DNA of 64,000 bases from Mesorhizobium sp. AR02 (GTDB lineage Bacteria > Pseudomonadota > Alphaproteobacteria > Rhizobiales > Rhizobiaceae): the NCBI RefSeq assembly GCF_024746835.1, contig NZ_CP080531.1, forward strand, positions 1,922,001 to 1,986,000. The letters run 5' to 3'. Below the pieces are notes generated by a model. The model was given only the letters and a program-made list of their open reading frames with translations, was not told the DNA's origin and ran no database searches. Every line of letters starts with the position of its first letter. Within the stretch, counting starts at the first letter, position 1. Position numbers and translations under genes: made by a program. Below are positions 41,523 through 51,404 of the stretch, in pieces.

Positions 41523-42752
41523 ATGCCTGCCCTGATCAACTCCAAGGACCAATTGCTGCGCGAACGCGCGGCCTCGGTCATTCCGGGCAGCATGTGGGGC
41601 CATATGGCTACCCGCTATCTCGGCTCCGCCTATCCGCAGTTCTTCGAACGCGCCGATGGCTGCCGGGTCTGGGATGTCGACGGCCGCGAATACATCGACC
41701 TGATGTGCAGTTGGGGCCCGAATATCCTTGGCCATCACCATCAGGCGGTCGAGGAAGCGGCGGCGCGGCAGCGCAGCCTCGGTGATGCGATGAACGGTCC
41801 CGGTGAGGTGCTGGTCGAACTGGCCGAGCTGCTGGTCAAGACCGTCGCCCATGCCGACTGGGCGATGCTGCAGAAGAACGGCACCGACGCCACCACGGCC
41901 TGCGTGACCATCGCGCGCGCCGGCACTGGCCGGCGCAAGGTGCTGGTGGCGCGCGGCTCCTATCATGGCGCGGTGCCGTGGTGCACACCCTCGCTCGCCG
42001 GCGTCACCGCCGAGGACCGCGCCCATTTGATCCATTTCGACTACAATGACGTTGCCAGCCTGGAGGCAGCGGTCGAGCAGGCGGGCAATGATCTCGCCGC
42101 TGTCGTCGTCACCGCCTTCCGCCACGACATTGCCCGCGACCAGGAACTGCCGATCGCCGCCTTCGCCAGGCGCGCGCGGGAACTCGCCACTGCTGCTGAC
42201 GCAGCACTGATCGTCGACGATGTGCGGGCCGGTTTCCGCATCGATCTCGCCGGCAGCTGGGAGCCGCTCGGCGTACGGCCCGACCTTTCCGCCTTCTCGA
42301 AAGCGATCGCCAATGGCTATCCCCTTGCCGCCATCACCGGCACCGACCGTTTTCGCGAAGCGGCGACCAAGGTCTATGTGACGGGATCATTCTGGTATGG
42401 CGCCGTTGCCATGGCCGCCGCGATCGCCACCATCAAGACGCTGCGCGACACCAATGCGATCGCCAGCATGAATGCGGCTGGCGAGAGATTGCGCTCGGGG
42501 CTCGATGCGGCGGCGAAGAAGCATGGCCTTTCGCTTCGCCAGACCGGACCGGTGTCGATGCCGATGGTGCTGTTCGACGGCGATGGCGAGTTCAAAAAGG
42601 CCGATGCCTTCTGCTCGGCCGCCTTGCGCGAGGGCGCCTATTTCCATCCCCGGCACAACATGTTCCTGAGCGCCGCGCACACCGCGAAGGACGTGGATTT
42701 GGCGCTGCAGGCCGCCGATGCCGGCATGGCCGCGGCGGCGCAGGTGGCGTGA
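41523..42752 (+). CDS. Class III PLP aminotransferase / aminomutase
   Basis: 409 residues from the ATG at 41523 with GGAGACG upstream; the ATG at 41505 would add six residues. The fold matches glutamate-1-semialdehyde aminomutase-like class III enzymes: KNGTDATTACVTIARAGTGRRKVLVARGSYHG, LIVDDVRAGFRID (Asp binding the PLP nitrogen) and FSKAIANGYPLAAITG with the Schiff-base Lys. The true heme-pathway enzyme reads DEVMTGFR there, so this is probably a catabolic aminotransferase or racemase. It lies after a terminator and has its own palindromic promoter site. Confidence 0.85.
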   Translation: MPALINSKDQLLRERAASVIPGSMWGHMATRYLGSAYPQFFERADGCRVWDVDGREYIDLMCSWGPNILGHHHQAVEEAAARQRSLGDAMNGPGEVLVELAELLVKTVAHADWAMLQKNGTDATTACVTIARAGTGRRKVLVARGSYHGAVPWCTPSLAGVTAEDRAHLIHFDYNDVASLEAAVEQAGNDLAAVVVTAFRHDIARDQELPIAAFARRARELATAADAALIVDDVRAGFRIDLAGSWEPLGVRPDLSAFSKAIANGYPLAAITGTDRFREAATKVYVTGSFWYGAVAMAAAIATIKTLRDTNAIASMNAAGERLRSGLDAAAKKHGLSLRQTGPVSMPMVLFDGDGEFKKADAFCSAALREGAYFHPRHNMFLSAAHTAKDVDLALQAADAGMAAAAQVA

Positions 42753-42786
42753 GCCAACGCCTGTGCGTTTGGAGAGAAAAGATCGC

Positions 42787-43524
42787 TTAGCTGGCCGCCG
42801 ACACCAGGCGGCCGTTCTGTGCCGCGCGGCGCAGTTCCTCAGGGGTGACCGAGCCGTCGTTCAGCCTTTCCAAAACCTTGACCAGCAAACGTCCGCCTTC
42901 GATCATGTCCTGCTGGATGCCCTTGCGCACGCCGTTCTCGTCGCGGGCGCGCAGCGCGTCGAGAATGTCGAGATGACGGTGGCGTCCGTCATAGGTCGGC
43001 CTGGCGTTCGGGTACTGGTAGTTGACCAGCGGGCCATTGCGCAGCCAGATGCCCTCGATGATGGCAAGCAACTCCGGCATGCCAGCCGCCTGGTAGATCG
43101 AGTGGTGGAATTCCCAATTGTCGCGGACGGCTTCGAACCAGCGGCCATTGTCCTCGTCGGCGATCAGCCTCTCATGCACCGCCGCAAGACGGTCGATCTC
43201 GCGCGGCTCGATGCGCGTCGTCGCCGCAGCACCCGCCATGCCTTCGAGATGCAGGCGAATGCTGCGCAGCTCCAGATACTGGGCGAGCGACAGCTGGGCG
43301 ACGGTGATCGAACGCCCCGCCTCCATCTCCAGGCCCTTTTCACGGACCAACTGCATCAGCGCCTCACGCACCGGCGTTTCGGACACCTGAAGGCTGGCGG
43401 CAAGATCGCGGATCTTGAAGCGATGGCCCGGCCAGAAGCGGCCTTCCATCATGGCGCGGCGCAGCTCTTCGTAGACGCGGGTCGTCAGATTGTCGCGCGC
43501 GATCGGCGCGATGGAAGCAGTCAC
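42787..43524 (-). CDS. GntR-family (FCD-type) regulator
   Basis: 245 residues from the GTG at 43524 with CGGAG upstream. The winged helix-turn-helix is FKIRDLAASLQVSETPVREALMQLVREKGLE near residues 38-68. The all-helical C-terminal FCD domain has the metal-ligand pattern (LRSIRLHLEGMAG, then NWEFHHSIYQAAG, GRHRHLDILDAL with several His). It is divergent from the kinase gene at 43656, and a TGATATCA palindrome lies between them. It probably responds to an intermediate of the island. Confidence 0.87.
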   Translation of the reverse strand: MTASIAPIARDNLTTRVYEELRRAMMEGRFWPGHRFKIRDLAASLQVSETPVREALMQLVREKGLEMEAGRSITVAQLSLAQYLELRSIRLHLEGMAGAAATTRIEPREIDRLAAVHERLIADEDNGRWFEAVRDNWEFHHSIYQAAGMPELLAIIEGIWLRNGPLVNYQYPNARPTYDGRHRHLDILDALRARDENGVRKGIQQDMIEGGRLLVKVLERLNDGSVTPEELRRAAQNGRLVSAAS

Positions 43525-43583
43525 ATCCAGTCTCCGTCCTTGCGGTGGCGCAGGCGTCGCTTGCGTCGAGCGGGCTGTGTATA

Positions 43584-43591
43584 TGATATCA
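43584..43591. promoter_or_regulatory. TGATATCA palindrome in the gntR/kinase control region
   Basis: The 8-bp palindrome TGATATCA inside TATATGATATCAC is a shorter relative of the TGATATATCA sites. It stands about midway between the divergent gntR and kinase genes. Confidence 0.4.
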
Positions 43592-43655
43592 CGACCTGCC
43601 TGGCCATCGACATCAAACAAGCCATCGACAGCAAAAAGGCAGGGAAACGAGCCGC

Positions 43656-45032
43656 ATGACCGCGTCGAAGCCCTCCCTTCTATTCGGCGCCATTGCCGAT
43701 GATCTGACCGGCGGCACCGAACTGGCATCAATGCTGGTGGCGCGCGGCATTGCCACGGGATGCACGGTCGGGCTGGAGGCACCGGTCGCGTCTGGCAATC
43801 TCGCCCATGTGATCCTGCTGAAGACCCGCGTCATCGCGGCCGGCGATGCGGTGCGCCAGGTGCTCGCGGCCGCTGATCGGCTGGTCGAGGCGGGCGCGCG
43901 GCAGATCTTCTTCAAATACTGCGCCACCTTCGATTCGACGCCTGCCGGCAATATCGGCCCCTGCGCGGAAGCGCTGCTCGAGCGGCTTGGCGGCGGCGTG
44001 ACGCTGCTCACGCCGGCGCTGTGCGAGACCGGCCGCACTGTCTATCAGGGGCATATGTTCGGGGGTGCGCAACTGCTGGCCGAATCGCCCAAGCGTTTCG
44101 ATCCGCTGACGCCGATGACCGATTCCAATCTGGTCCGCGTGCTGCAGGCGCAAAGCAAGGGCAAGGCAGGCCTGGTGCCGTACCTCACCGTCGATGCCGG
44201 CGCCGAGGCCATCCGCGCCGCCGTGCGGGAAAAGAGCGCACGCGGTGAGACGTTGCTGGTCACCGACACGCTCCGCGAGCGCGATCTGGCAGTGATCGCG
44301 GAAGCGGCCTTCGACCTGCCACTGATGACCGGCAATTCCTCTGTTGTGGCGCACCTGCCGCCGGCCTGGCTGGCGCATGGGCTCGTGACGTCAACCGATC
44401 TCCTTGCCGCCAGCCTGCCGGCTGTGGACGGCCCGGCCGCGGTGCTGGCCGGCAGCGTCGCCGACCGTACCATCGAACAGCTCGACCGCTTCGCGCATAA
44501 AAATCCGTTGCTGACCATCGACCTTGCTGGCGCCTTCGCCGGCAAGGATGTCATCGCCGAAGCGCACGCCTTTGCCGAGCGCCATTTGCCCGACGCAATG
44601 ATCGCCATAGCGACGACTGCACCGCAGGCCACGGTCGAGGCGCTGCAGCAGGCGCATGGCCGTGACGCCGTAGCGGCACGGGCGGAAGAGATACTGGCCA
44701 GGATTGCGCAAATCCTGGTGCGCGATCTCGGCGTGCGGCGGCTGGTCGTCGCCGGCGGCGAGACCGCCGGCTCGGTGGTCAAGGCGCTCGGCATCACCCG
44801 GATCGCCATGGGCGCCTATGAGGGTCCTGGTCTGTCGCGCGCCATCGCCCACCTGCCCGGCCTGCCCTCCGATCCATTGGCGCTGATGCTGAAATCCGGA
44901 AAGCTCGGCGGCCCCGACATCTTCGCCGATGTTCTGCAAGACATGACGCGGGCAACCACCATCGCCCCGGCAATCGACACATGGCCGCCGACAAAGTCGA
45001 TCATGGGGCCAACTACAGGGAAAGCATCGTAA
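43656..45032 (+). CDS. otnK: Four-carbon acid sugar kinase (OtnK-like)
   Basis: 458 residues. It phosphorylates 3-oxo-tetronate or a related four-carbon acid sugar. The N-terminal DUF1537 domain begins FGAIADDLTGGTELASML, with the substrate-binding Asp pair. The C-terminal nucleotide domain holds VVAGGETAGSVVKAL and LMLKSGKLGGPDIF, the OtnK/DtnK hallmarks. The following gene overlaps by TAATG and encodes a class II aldolase, exactly the OtnK-OtnC pairing of erythronate/threonate degradation. No erythronate or threonate dehydrogenase of the usual type is adjacent, so the exact entry substrate is uncertain. Confidence 0.87.
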   Translation: MTASKPSLLFGAIADDLTGGTELASMLVARGIATGCTVGLEAPVASGNLAHVILLKTRVIAAGDAVRQVLAAADRLVEAGARQIFFKYCATFDSTPAGNIGPCAEALLERLGGGVTLLTPALCETGRTVYQGHMFGGAQLLAESPKRFDPLTPMTDSNLVRVLQAQSKGKAGLVPYLTVDAGAEAIRAAVREKSARGETLLVTDTLRERDLAVIAEAAFDLPLMTGNSSVVAHLPPAWLAHGLVTSTDLLAASLPAVDGPAAVLAGSVADRTIEQLDRFAHKNPLLTIDLAGAFAGKDVIAEAHAFAERHLPDAMIAIATTAPQATVEALQQAHGRDAVAARAEEILARIAQILVRDLGVRRLVVAGGETAGSVVKALGITRIAMGAYEGPGLSRAIAHLPGLPSDPLALMLKSGKLGGPDIFADVLQDMTRATTIAPAIDTWPPTKSIMGPTTGKAS

Positions 45033-45664
45033 TGGATACCGCACGCGCCAGTCTGATCGCCGCGACCGAGACGCTGGACGCCAGCGGCATGAATGTCGGC
45101 ACGACAGGCAACATCAGCGTGCGGACGGCAACCGGCATGCTGATCACGCCGACGGGAATAGCCACGAGCGCGCTGCGGCCGGAGCAGATGGTGGCGATGC
45201 AGCTCGACGGGTCCTGGGACGGTGCATTCAAGCCGTCGAGCGAATGGGAAATGCATGCCGAGATCTACAAGGCATTCCCGGGAGCCGGCGCCGTGGTGCA
45301 TGCCCATCCCGACCATTGCGTGGCGCTGTCGTGCCTGCGCGAAGGACTGCCGCTGTTTCACTACATGGTCGCCGGCTTCGGCGGCGACGATGTGCGCTGC
45401 TCGGACTATGCGCTGTTTGCCTCAAGCGAGCTGGCCAAGGTGGCTGTTGTGGCGCTCAAGGACCGCACAGCCTGCCTGCTCGCCAATCACGGCATGATCG
45501 CCTTTGGCGGCGATCTCGACACGGCGCTCCTCCGCACCATCAAGCTCGAAACCCTGGCGCGGCAATATCTGCTGGCGCGCAGCGCCGGCACGCCGGTGCT
45601 GATCGGCGAGACCGAACTCGCCGCCATTCGCGGGCGCTACAAGACTTACGGCCAGCAGAAGTAA
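45032..45664 (+). CDS. otnC: Class II aldolase/decarboxylase (OtnC-like)
   Basis: 210 residues from the ATG at 45032, overlapping the kinase stop (TAATG), with AGGGAAAG upstream; an ATG at 44981 lies inside the kinase gene. Metal-binding His residues are in VVHAHPDHCVALS and LLANHGMIAFGG. Gly-rich GTTGNISVRT binds the phosphate. In the tetronate pathway the enzyme removes CO2 from 3-oxo-tetronate 4-phosphate to give dihydroxyacetone phosphate. A fuculose-phosphate aldolase type reaction is the alternative. Confidence 0.86.
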   Translation: MDTARASLIAATETLDASGMNVGTTGNISVRTATGMLITPTGIATSALRPEQMVAMQLDGSWDGAFKPSSEWEMHAEIYKAFPGAGAVVHAHPDHCVALSCLREGLPLFHYMVAGFGGDDVRCSDYALFASSELAKVAVVALKDRTACLLANHGMIAFGGDLDTALLRTIKLETLARQYLLARSAGTPVLIGETELAAIRGRYKTYGQQK

Positions 45665-45673
45665 CTGGACCGG

Positions 45674-47110
45674 TCAGTCGACCTGCAGGTGCGAGACGAA
45701 CTTCGAGTTGAGATAGCTTTCCAGCGCGTCGGCGCCGCCCTCGGTGCCGTTGCCGGAATCGTTGATACCGCCAAACGGCACCTCCGGCAGCGCCAGGCCG
45801 TAGTGGTTGATCGACACCATGCCGCTGGCGATGCCGGACGACATTTTTGCAGCACTTGCCGCCGAGCGGGTGAAGCCATAGGCGGCGAGGCCGTAATTCA
45901 GGCGGTTGGCTTCGGCGAGCGCCTCGTCCAGCCCGTCCACCGGGGTCATCAGCGCCAGCGGGCCAAACGGCTCCTCGTTCATGGCGCGGGCATCGGTGCC
46001 GACGTTCGACAGGATGGTTGGTTCGAAGAAATAGCCTGAATTGCCGATGCGCTTGCCGCCGGTGATGAGCTCGGCGCCTTTCTGCACGGCGTCGTGGACC
46101 AGCTCCTCCATCGCCTGCACGCGGCGCGGATTGGCGAGCGGCCCCATGGTCGTGCCTTCGGCAAGGCCATCGCCGATCTTGATCCGGCTTGTTGCCTCGG
46201 CGAAGCGGCCGACGAAATCGTCATAGACGGCATGGTCGACAAGGAACCGCGTCGGCGCCACGCAGATCTGGCCGGCATTGCGGAATTTCGACGCGACCAT
46301 CGAGCGCGCGGCACGGTCGAGATCGGCATCGGGCAGGACAATGACCGGCGCATGGCCGCCGAGCTCCATAGTCGCCCGCTTCATGTGCAGGCCGGCAAGG
46401 GACGCCAGTTGCTTGCCGACTGGCGTCGAGCCGGTGAAAGAAATCTTGCGGATCACCGGATGCGGAATGAGATAGGCCGAGATTTCCCACGGCGTGCCGT
46501 AGACCAGATTCAAGACGCCGTCGGGCAGGCCGGCATCGACAAAGGCGCGCACCAGTTCGGCGGGTGAAGCCGGCGTTTCCTCCGGCCTCTTGATGATGAT
46601 CGAGCAGCCGGCGGCGAGCGCCGCCGACAGTTTGCGCACCGCCTGATTGAGCGGGAAATTCCACGGCGTGAAGGCGGCCACCGGGCCAACGGGTTCCTTG
46701 ACCACCGACTGGCTGACGCCATCGAGGCGTGCCGGCACGATGCGGCCATAGCTGCGCCGGGCCTCCTCGGCGAACCAGTCGATGATGTCGACGGCTGCGA
46801 AGGCCTCCATGCGCGATTCGGCGATCGGCTTTCCCTGCTCCAGCGTCATCAGTGTCGCGATGTGCTCGTTGCGCTCGCGCAGGATGTTGGCGGCCTTGCG
46901 CATCAGCTTCGAGCGGTCGAAGGGCGAGACGCGCCGCCAGGTTTCGAAGCCTTTCGCGGCGGCGGCGAGCGCCTCATTGAGATCGTCGATGCCGGCATGG
47001 GCGAGCGCGCCAAGGACGGCCTCCGTGGCCGGATTGACAATGGGCATCGTGCGTCCGCCCCGCGCCGGGCGCCACGAGCCGTCGATGTGCAGGTGGACGT
47101 CGGGATACAT
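45674..47110 (-). CDS. NAD(P)-dependent aldehyde dehydrogenase (succinate-semialdehyde type)
   Basis: 478 residues from the ATG at 47110, with CGGAG upstream. The motifs are PWNFPLNQAVRKLSAALAAGCSIIIKRPEE for the cofactor, ELGGHAPVIV with the general base Glu, and NAGQICVAPTRF with the catalytic Cys. It resembles GabD-type succinate-semialdehyde dehydrogenases. The gene converges on the aldolase gene with 9 bases between stops and lies downstream of a CoA-transferase. It may oxidise the semialdehyde produced by the aminotransferase; that link is inference. Confidence 0.88.
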   Translation of the reverse strand: MYPDVHLHIDGSWRPARGGRTMPIVNPATEAVLGALAHAGIDDLNEALAAAAKGFETWRRVSPFDRSKLMRKAANILRERNEHIATLMTLEQGKPIAESRMEAFAAVDIIDWFAEEARRSYGRIVPARLDGVSQSVVKEPVGPVAAFTPWNFPLNQAVRKLSAALAAGCSIIIKRPEETPASPAELVRAFVDAGLPDGVLNLVYGTPWEISAYLIPHPVIRKISFTGSTPVGKQLASLAGLHMKRATMELGGHAPVIVLPDADLDRAARSMVASKFRNAGQICVAPTRFLVDHAVYDDFVGRFAEATSRIKIGDGLAEGTTMGPLANPRRVQAMEELVHDAVQKGAELITGGKRIGNSGYFFEPTILSNVGTDARAMNEEPFGPLALMTPVDGLDEALAEANRLNYGLAAYGFTRSAASAAKMSSGIASGMVSINHYGLALPEVPFGGINDSGNGTEGGADALESYLNSKFVSHLQVD

Positions 47111-47129
47111 GTCAGGCTCCGTAAAAAAG

Positions 47130-48401
47130 TCAGGCGGAAACAGGCTCAGCGGCAGGCGTGAAAACGCCAATGGCGCCGGCGCCGATCAGTTGGTCGATGG
47201 TCTCGGGGCTGTAGCCGAGGGTGTCGGTCAATACAGCGGCCGTGTCCTGGCCGAGCATCGGCGGAGCGGTGAAGTCGGCGGTCAGCTGCGCGGCGAGCCC
47301 CTGCGCCGGGCGCACCATGGCGACGGAACCGAGATGCGGATGCGGCAAGGTGTGGACGAGGCCGCGCTCACGGACATTCGGGCTATCGAAGACTTCCGGG
47401 ATCGACTTCACCGTGCCGGCCGGCACGCTGGCCGCGGCACAAGCCGTCATCCAGTGACCACGCGTCTGCGTCCGGAAGACGGCGGCGAGTTGCGGGATCA
47501 ACGCCTCGCGATTGGTGGCGCGAGCGCCTGCCCTGATGAAACGCTGGTCCTTCGCCAGATGCGGCAGGCCGACGACCTTTTCGCACAGCGCCGCGAATTG
47601 CTTGTCATTACCGACGGCGAGCGCAAATCCGCCATCGGCGGCTTCGAATATTTGATAGGGAACGACCGTCGGATGCGCGTTGCCGTAGCGGGCAACCTCG
47701 CGGCCGGTGTTGAGGTAGCCGCTGCCGACATTGATCAGAAGGCTTAACGCACAGTCGATCAGCGACAGGTCGAGGAACTGGCCCTTGCCGGTCGTCGCGC
47801 GCTCGTAAAGGGCGGCCAGGATCGATTGGGTGGCGACCATGCCGCAGACGATATCGGTGATGGCGACGCCGACACGCATCGGCTCGCCGTCGGTCTCGCC
47901 TGTGATGGCCATCAGGCCGCTTTCGGCCTGCATGACGAAATCATAGCCGGGGCGGCCGGCATCGGGGCCGGTCTGGCCATAGCCGGAGATCGAGCAGTAG
48001 ATCAGGCGCGGATTGGCGGCGCTGAGCTCCTTGTAACCGACGCCAAGACGGTCGGCGGTGCCGGAGCGGAAATTCTCGACGACGATGTCGGCCTTCGCGG
48101 CCAGTTCGCGCACGATAGCCAGGCCTTGCGGGCTTTTCATGTCGAGCGCGATGCTCTGCTTGCCGCGATTGGCGCAGAGATAATAGGTCGAGACGCCCTT
48201 GTAGCTCGGCACCGACCAGGCGCGGGTGTCGTCGCCGCCATCGATGTTCTCGATCTTCCAAACCTCGGCGCCAAGATCGGCAAGGCTCATCGTTGCCCAA
48301 GGACCGGCGAGCACACGCGAGAGATCGAGCACCTTGATGCCTTCGAGCGGCAGGCGCGCGCGGTCCGTTATCGCGGCATCGTTGGTTTGGGCTTCAGTCA
48401 C
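47130..48401 (-). CDS. Class III CoA-transferase (CaiB/BaiF family)
   Basis: 423 residues from the GTG at 48401 with AAGGA upstream; the longer frame runs into the preceding gene. The family start [29 protein letters not shown] is followed by [13 protein letters not shown] and the conserved catalytic Asp in [21 protein letters not shown]. It moves CoA between a thioester donor and an organic acid in the cytoplasm. Together with the aldehyde dehydrogenase gene 19 bases downstream it would channel an acid into CoA metabolism. Substrates are unknown. Confidence 0.9.
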   Translation of the reverse strand: MTEAQTNDAAITDRARLPLEGIKVLDLSRVLAGPWATMSLADLGAEVWKIENIDGGDDTRAWSVPSYKGVSTYYLCANRGKQSIALDMKSPQGLAIVRELAAKADIVVENFRSGTADRLGVGYKELSAANPRLIYCSISGYGQTGPDAGRPGYDFVMQAESGLMAITGETDGEPMRVGVAITDIVCGMVATQSILAALYERATTGKGQFLDLSLIDCALSLLINVGSGYLNTGREVARYGNAHPTVVPYQIFEAADGGFALAVGNDKQFAALCEKVVGLPHLAKDQRFIRAGARATNREALIPQLAAVFRTQTRGHWMTACAAASVPAGTVKSIPEVFDSPNVRERGLVHTLPHPHLGSVAMVRPAQGLAAQLTADFTAPPMLGQDTAAVLTDTLGYSPETIDQLIGAGAIGVFTPAAEPVSA

Positions 48402-48444
48402 ATCGCAATCCTTCGGTAGATTCGGTAGCTGCCTGGCCAAGCGG

Positions 48445-49485
48445 TCAGACAGTCCTGAAGGCATTGACGGGTTCCGGGAAATGGCAGGCGACACGGTGCT
48501 TTTCGCCGGATGGTCCGAGCGGCGGCTCGACGGAGGCGCAGATCGCCTGCGCCTTGAAGCAGCGTGTGCGGAAGCGGCAGCCCGACGGCGGATTGAGCGG
48601 GCTCGGCACGTCCCCGGTCAGCACGATCCGCTCGCGCTTGCGCTCCTTCTCGGGGTTGGCGAGCGGCACGGCCGACAGCAGCGCCTGCGTGTAAGGATGC
48701 AGCGCCTTGGAATAGAGCTCGGCTGCCGGCGCGATCTCGACGATCTTGCCGAGATACATCACCGCGACCTGATGCGAGATGTGGCGCACGACCGAGAGAT
48801 CATGGGCGATGAACAGGTAGGATGTGCCGAAGGACTGCTGGATGTCCTTGAGCAAATTGAGCACGCCGGCCTGCACCGAGACATCGAGCGCAGAGACCGG
48901 CTCGTCGAGGATCACCACTTGCGGGTTGAGCGCGAGCGCGCGGGCGATGACGACGCGCTGGCGCTGGCCGCCGGAGAGTTCATGCGGGTAGCGCTTGCCG
49001 TGCTCGGGATTGAGCCGCACCAGTTCGAGCAGTTCGGCGACGCGCGCGCGGCGGTCGGCCTTCGACATGTCGCTCATGCGCAGCGGTTCGGCGATGTTGT
49101 CGGCGATGCGCATGCGCGGATGCAGCGACCCGTAGGGGTCCTGGAAGACGAGCTGGATGTAGCGCCGCATCAGGCGCATGTCTTCGTGATTGAGCGCGAG
49201 CAGGTTCTGGCCGCGGAACCAGCTTTCGCCGCTGGTCGGCTCGATCAACCGCATCAGGCAGCGCCCGAGGGTCGACTTGCCGCAGCCGGATTCACCGACA
49301 AGGCCGAGCGTCTCACCTGGTGCCACGTCGAAGGAGACATCGGCAACCGCACGGACATGGGCAACCGCGCGGTCGAAGACGAGGCCGCCGCGAACCGGGA
49401 AATCCTTGACCAGATGACGAACCGACAGCGCTGCTTCCGGCGCTGGCCTGGTTTCCGCTTGAATCTGCTCCGCTGCTGCGCTCAT
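48445..49485 (-). CDS. Oligopeptide-type ABC transporter ATPase (OppF/DppF)
   Basis: 346 residues. Walker A is GESGCGKST, the signature [16 protein letters not shown] and Walker [13 protein letters not shown]; the C-terminal part carries the oligopeptide-transporter cysteines in [15 protein letters not shown], a possible 4Fe-4S site known in this family. It overlaps the OppD gene by four bases. It would power uptake of the ligand caught by the binding protein at 39804. Confidence 0.9.
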   Translation of the reverse strand: MSAAAEQIQAETRPAPEAALSVRHLVKDFPVRGGLVFDRAVAHVRAVADVSFDVAPGETLGLVGESGCGKSTLGRCLMRLIEPTSGESWFRGQNLLALNHEDMRLMRRYIQLVFQDPYGSLHPRMRIADNIAEPLRMSDMSKADRRARVAELLELVRLNPEHGKRYPHELSGGQRQRVVIARALALNPQVVILDEPVSALDVSVQAGVLNLLKDIQQSFGTSYLFIAHDLSVVRHISHQVAVMYLGKIVEIAPAAELYSKALHPYTQALLSAVPLANPEKERKRERIVLTGDVPSPLNPPSGCRFRTRCFKAQAICASVEPPLGPSGEKHRVACHFPEPVNAFRTV

Positions 49486-50558
49486 CGGGTCACGCTTCCA
49501 GTCTCCAGGCTTGCCGCTGCCAGCGCAGCGCTGTGGAAGGGCGGCAAGGTCGTCGCGAAATGGCAGGCTGAGAAGCGGCCACCAATGTCATGCAGCGGCG
49601 GATCGTCAACCCGGCAGCGCGCCTCGGCATGGATACAGCGCGGATGGAAAGCGCAGCCGCCCGGCAGCCGGCCAAGTGCAGGCGGCGAGCCGTCGATCGA
49701 GAACAACCGGTCGCGGCTTTCCTCGAGGTTCGGGATCGAGGCGATGAGGCCGCGCGTATAGGGATGGCGCGGGTCCGCGAACAGGTCCGACACGGTGGCC
49801 TGCTCGACGACACGGCCGGAATAGACGACGGCGACGCGGTCGGCATGGCCGGCGACGACGCCGAGGTCATGGGTGATCAGCACCAGGCCGAGGCCGAGTC
49901 GCTCCTGCAGCGAGCGCAGCACGGTCAGGATCTGCGCCTGCACCGTCACGTCGAGCGCCGTGGTCGGCTCGTCGGCGATCAACAGGTCTGGGTCGTTGGC
50001 GACGGCCATGGCGATGACCGCGCGCTGGCGCATGCCGCCGGAGAATTCATGCGGATACTGGCTGACGCGGCGCTCCGGCTGCGGGATCGCCACCAGGGCG
50101 AGCAGTTCGACCGCACGCGCCATGGCCTGCTTGCAGGTGACACGCTGATGCAGCCTGACCGCCTCGGCGATCTGGGCGCCGACGGTCATCACTGGATTGA
50201 GCGAGGACAGCGGATCCTGAAAGATCATGGCGATGCGCGCGCCCCTGATCTTGCGCATTTCGCGCGACGATTTGCCAACCAGTTCCTCGCCCTTGAAGCG
50301 GACCGAGCCGGTGACCACCGCGTTCTTCGAGGTCAGGCCGAGTGCCGCAAGCATGCCGACCGACTTGCCCGAACCGGATTCGCCAACAATGCCGACCACC
50401 TCGCCCTTGGCGACGTCGAGGTCGATGCCGCGCACGGCCTCGAACTGGCTGCCGGCCTTGCGGAACCCGACCCGCAACCCGCGTATGGACAGCAGCGGCT
50501 CGCGCTCGCCTGGCCTGTCGATCGCGCCGGAGCGCGCTGAAGATAGCTGTGCGCTCAT
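49482..50558 (-). CDS. Oligopeptide-type ABC transporter ATPase (OppD/DppD)
   Basis: 358 residues. Walker A is [12 protein letters not shown], the signature [14 protein letters not shown] and Walker [13 protein letters not shown]; the C-terminal cysteines are in [15 protein letters not shown]. It forms a heterodimer with the OppF product. The ATG is three bases downstream of the OppC stop. Confidence 0.9.
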   Translation of the reverse strand: MSAQLSSARSGAIDRPGEREPLLSIRGLRVGFRKAGSQFEAVRGIDLDVAKGEVVGIVGESGSGKSVGMLAALGLTSKNAVVTGSVRFKGEELVGKSSREMRKIRGARIAMIFQDPLSSLNPVMTVGAQIAEAVRLHQRVTCKQAMARAVELLALVAIPQPERRVSQYPHEFSGGMRQRAVIAMAVANDPDLLIADEPTTALDVTVQAQILTVLRSLQERLGLGLVLITHDLGVVAGHADRVAVVYSGRVVEQATVSDLFADPRHPYTRGLIASIPNLEESRDRLFSIDGSPPALGRLPGGCAFHPRCIHAEARCRVDDPPLHDIGGRFSACHFATTLPPFHSAALAAASLETGSVTR

Positions 50559-50561
50559 CGC

Positions 50562-51404
50562 CTAGTCCGACCTTGGATCGAGAATGTCGCGCAGGCCGTC
50601 GCCGATGAAGTTGAAGCCGAGCACGATGGTGAGGATGGCGACGCCGGGGCCGAAGGCGATCCACCATTGGTAGAAATGCACGGCGCCGTCGGAGATCATC
50701 GAGCCCCATTCGGGCGTCGGCGGCGTGGCGCCAAGGCCGATGAAGCTGAGCGATGCGGCAAGCAGCACGACCTGGCCGAGATCCATGGTGGCGCTGATCA
50801 GCACCGGGGTCCAGCAGAGCGGCAATATGTGCGTGAACAGGACGCGGCTTGGCCGGGCGCCGGCGGCGATCGCCGCCTCGACATGCTCGCGCTCCTTCAC
50901 CTCCAGCACCTGCGCGCGCATCAGCCGGGCGTAGACCGGCCACCAGACCAGCACCATGGCGATGGCCGCATTGCCGAGGCCTGGCCCGAGTGAGGCTGCG
51001 ACAGCCATGGCCAGCAGCATCGGCGGGAAGGAGAGAGTGATGTCGACCAGCCGCATGATCGCCGCACCCGTCAGGCCGCCGACGAAGCCGGAGATCGCGC
51101 CGAGCAGCGAACCGATGACGACGGCCGAAACGACGACCAGAACCGCGATCGGCAGCGAATGCGCCGCCCCGTGCAAGGTGCGGGCCAGCACGTCGCGGCC
51201 GAGTGCGTCCGTGCCCAGCCAATGCGCCCAGCTCGGCGGCTGCAGGCGGCGCGCCACCATTTCCAGCGGATCGAACTGCACCACCAGATTGGCGAACACG
51301 GTCATGAACAGCCAGAACAGGATGACGACCGTGCCGATGACGAGCGGCGCGGTCAGCCATTCGGGGATGGCGGCGGAGCGGGATTTGGTGACGATTGCCG
51401 ACAT
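50562..51404 (-). CDS. ABC transporter permease (OppC/DppC)
   Basis: 280 residues with about six membrane segments. The N-terminal HWLGTDALGRDVLARTLHGA and the EAA loop VEAAIAAGARPSRVLFTHILPL (near residue 180) are hallmarks of the OppC subfamily. It starts one base after the OppB reading frame ends (ATGA-type junction). Confidence 0.9.
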   Translation of the reverse strand: MSAIVTKSRSAAIPEWLTAPLVIGTVVILFWLFMTVFANLVVQFDPLEMVARRLQPPSWAHWLGTDALGRDVLARTLHGAAHSLPIAVLVVVSAVVIGSLLGAISGFVGGLTGAAIMRLVDITLSFPPMLLAMAVAASLGPGLGNAAIAMVLVWWPVYARLMRAQVLEVKEREHVEAAIAAGARPSRVLFTHILPLCWTPVLISATMDLGQVVLLAASLSFIGLGATPPTPEWGSMISDGAVHFYQWWIAFGPGVAILTIVLGFNFIGDGLRDILDPRSD

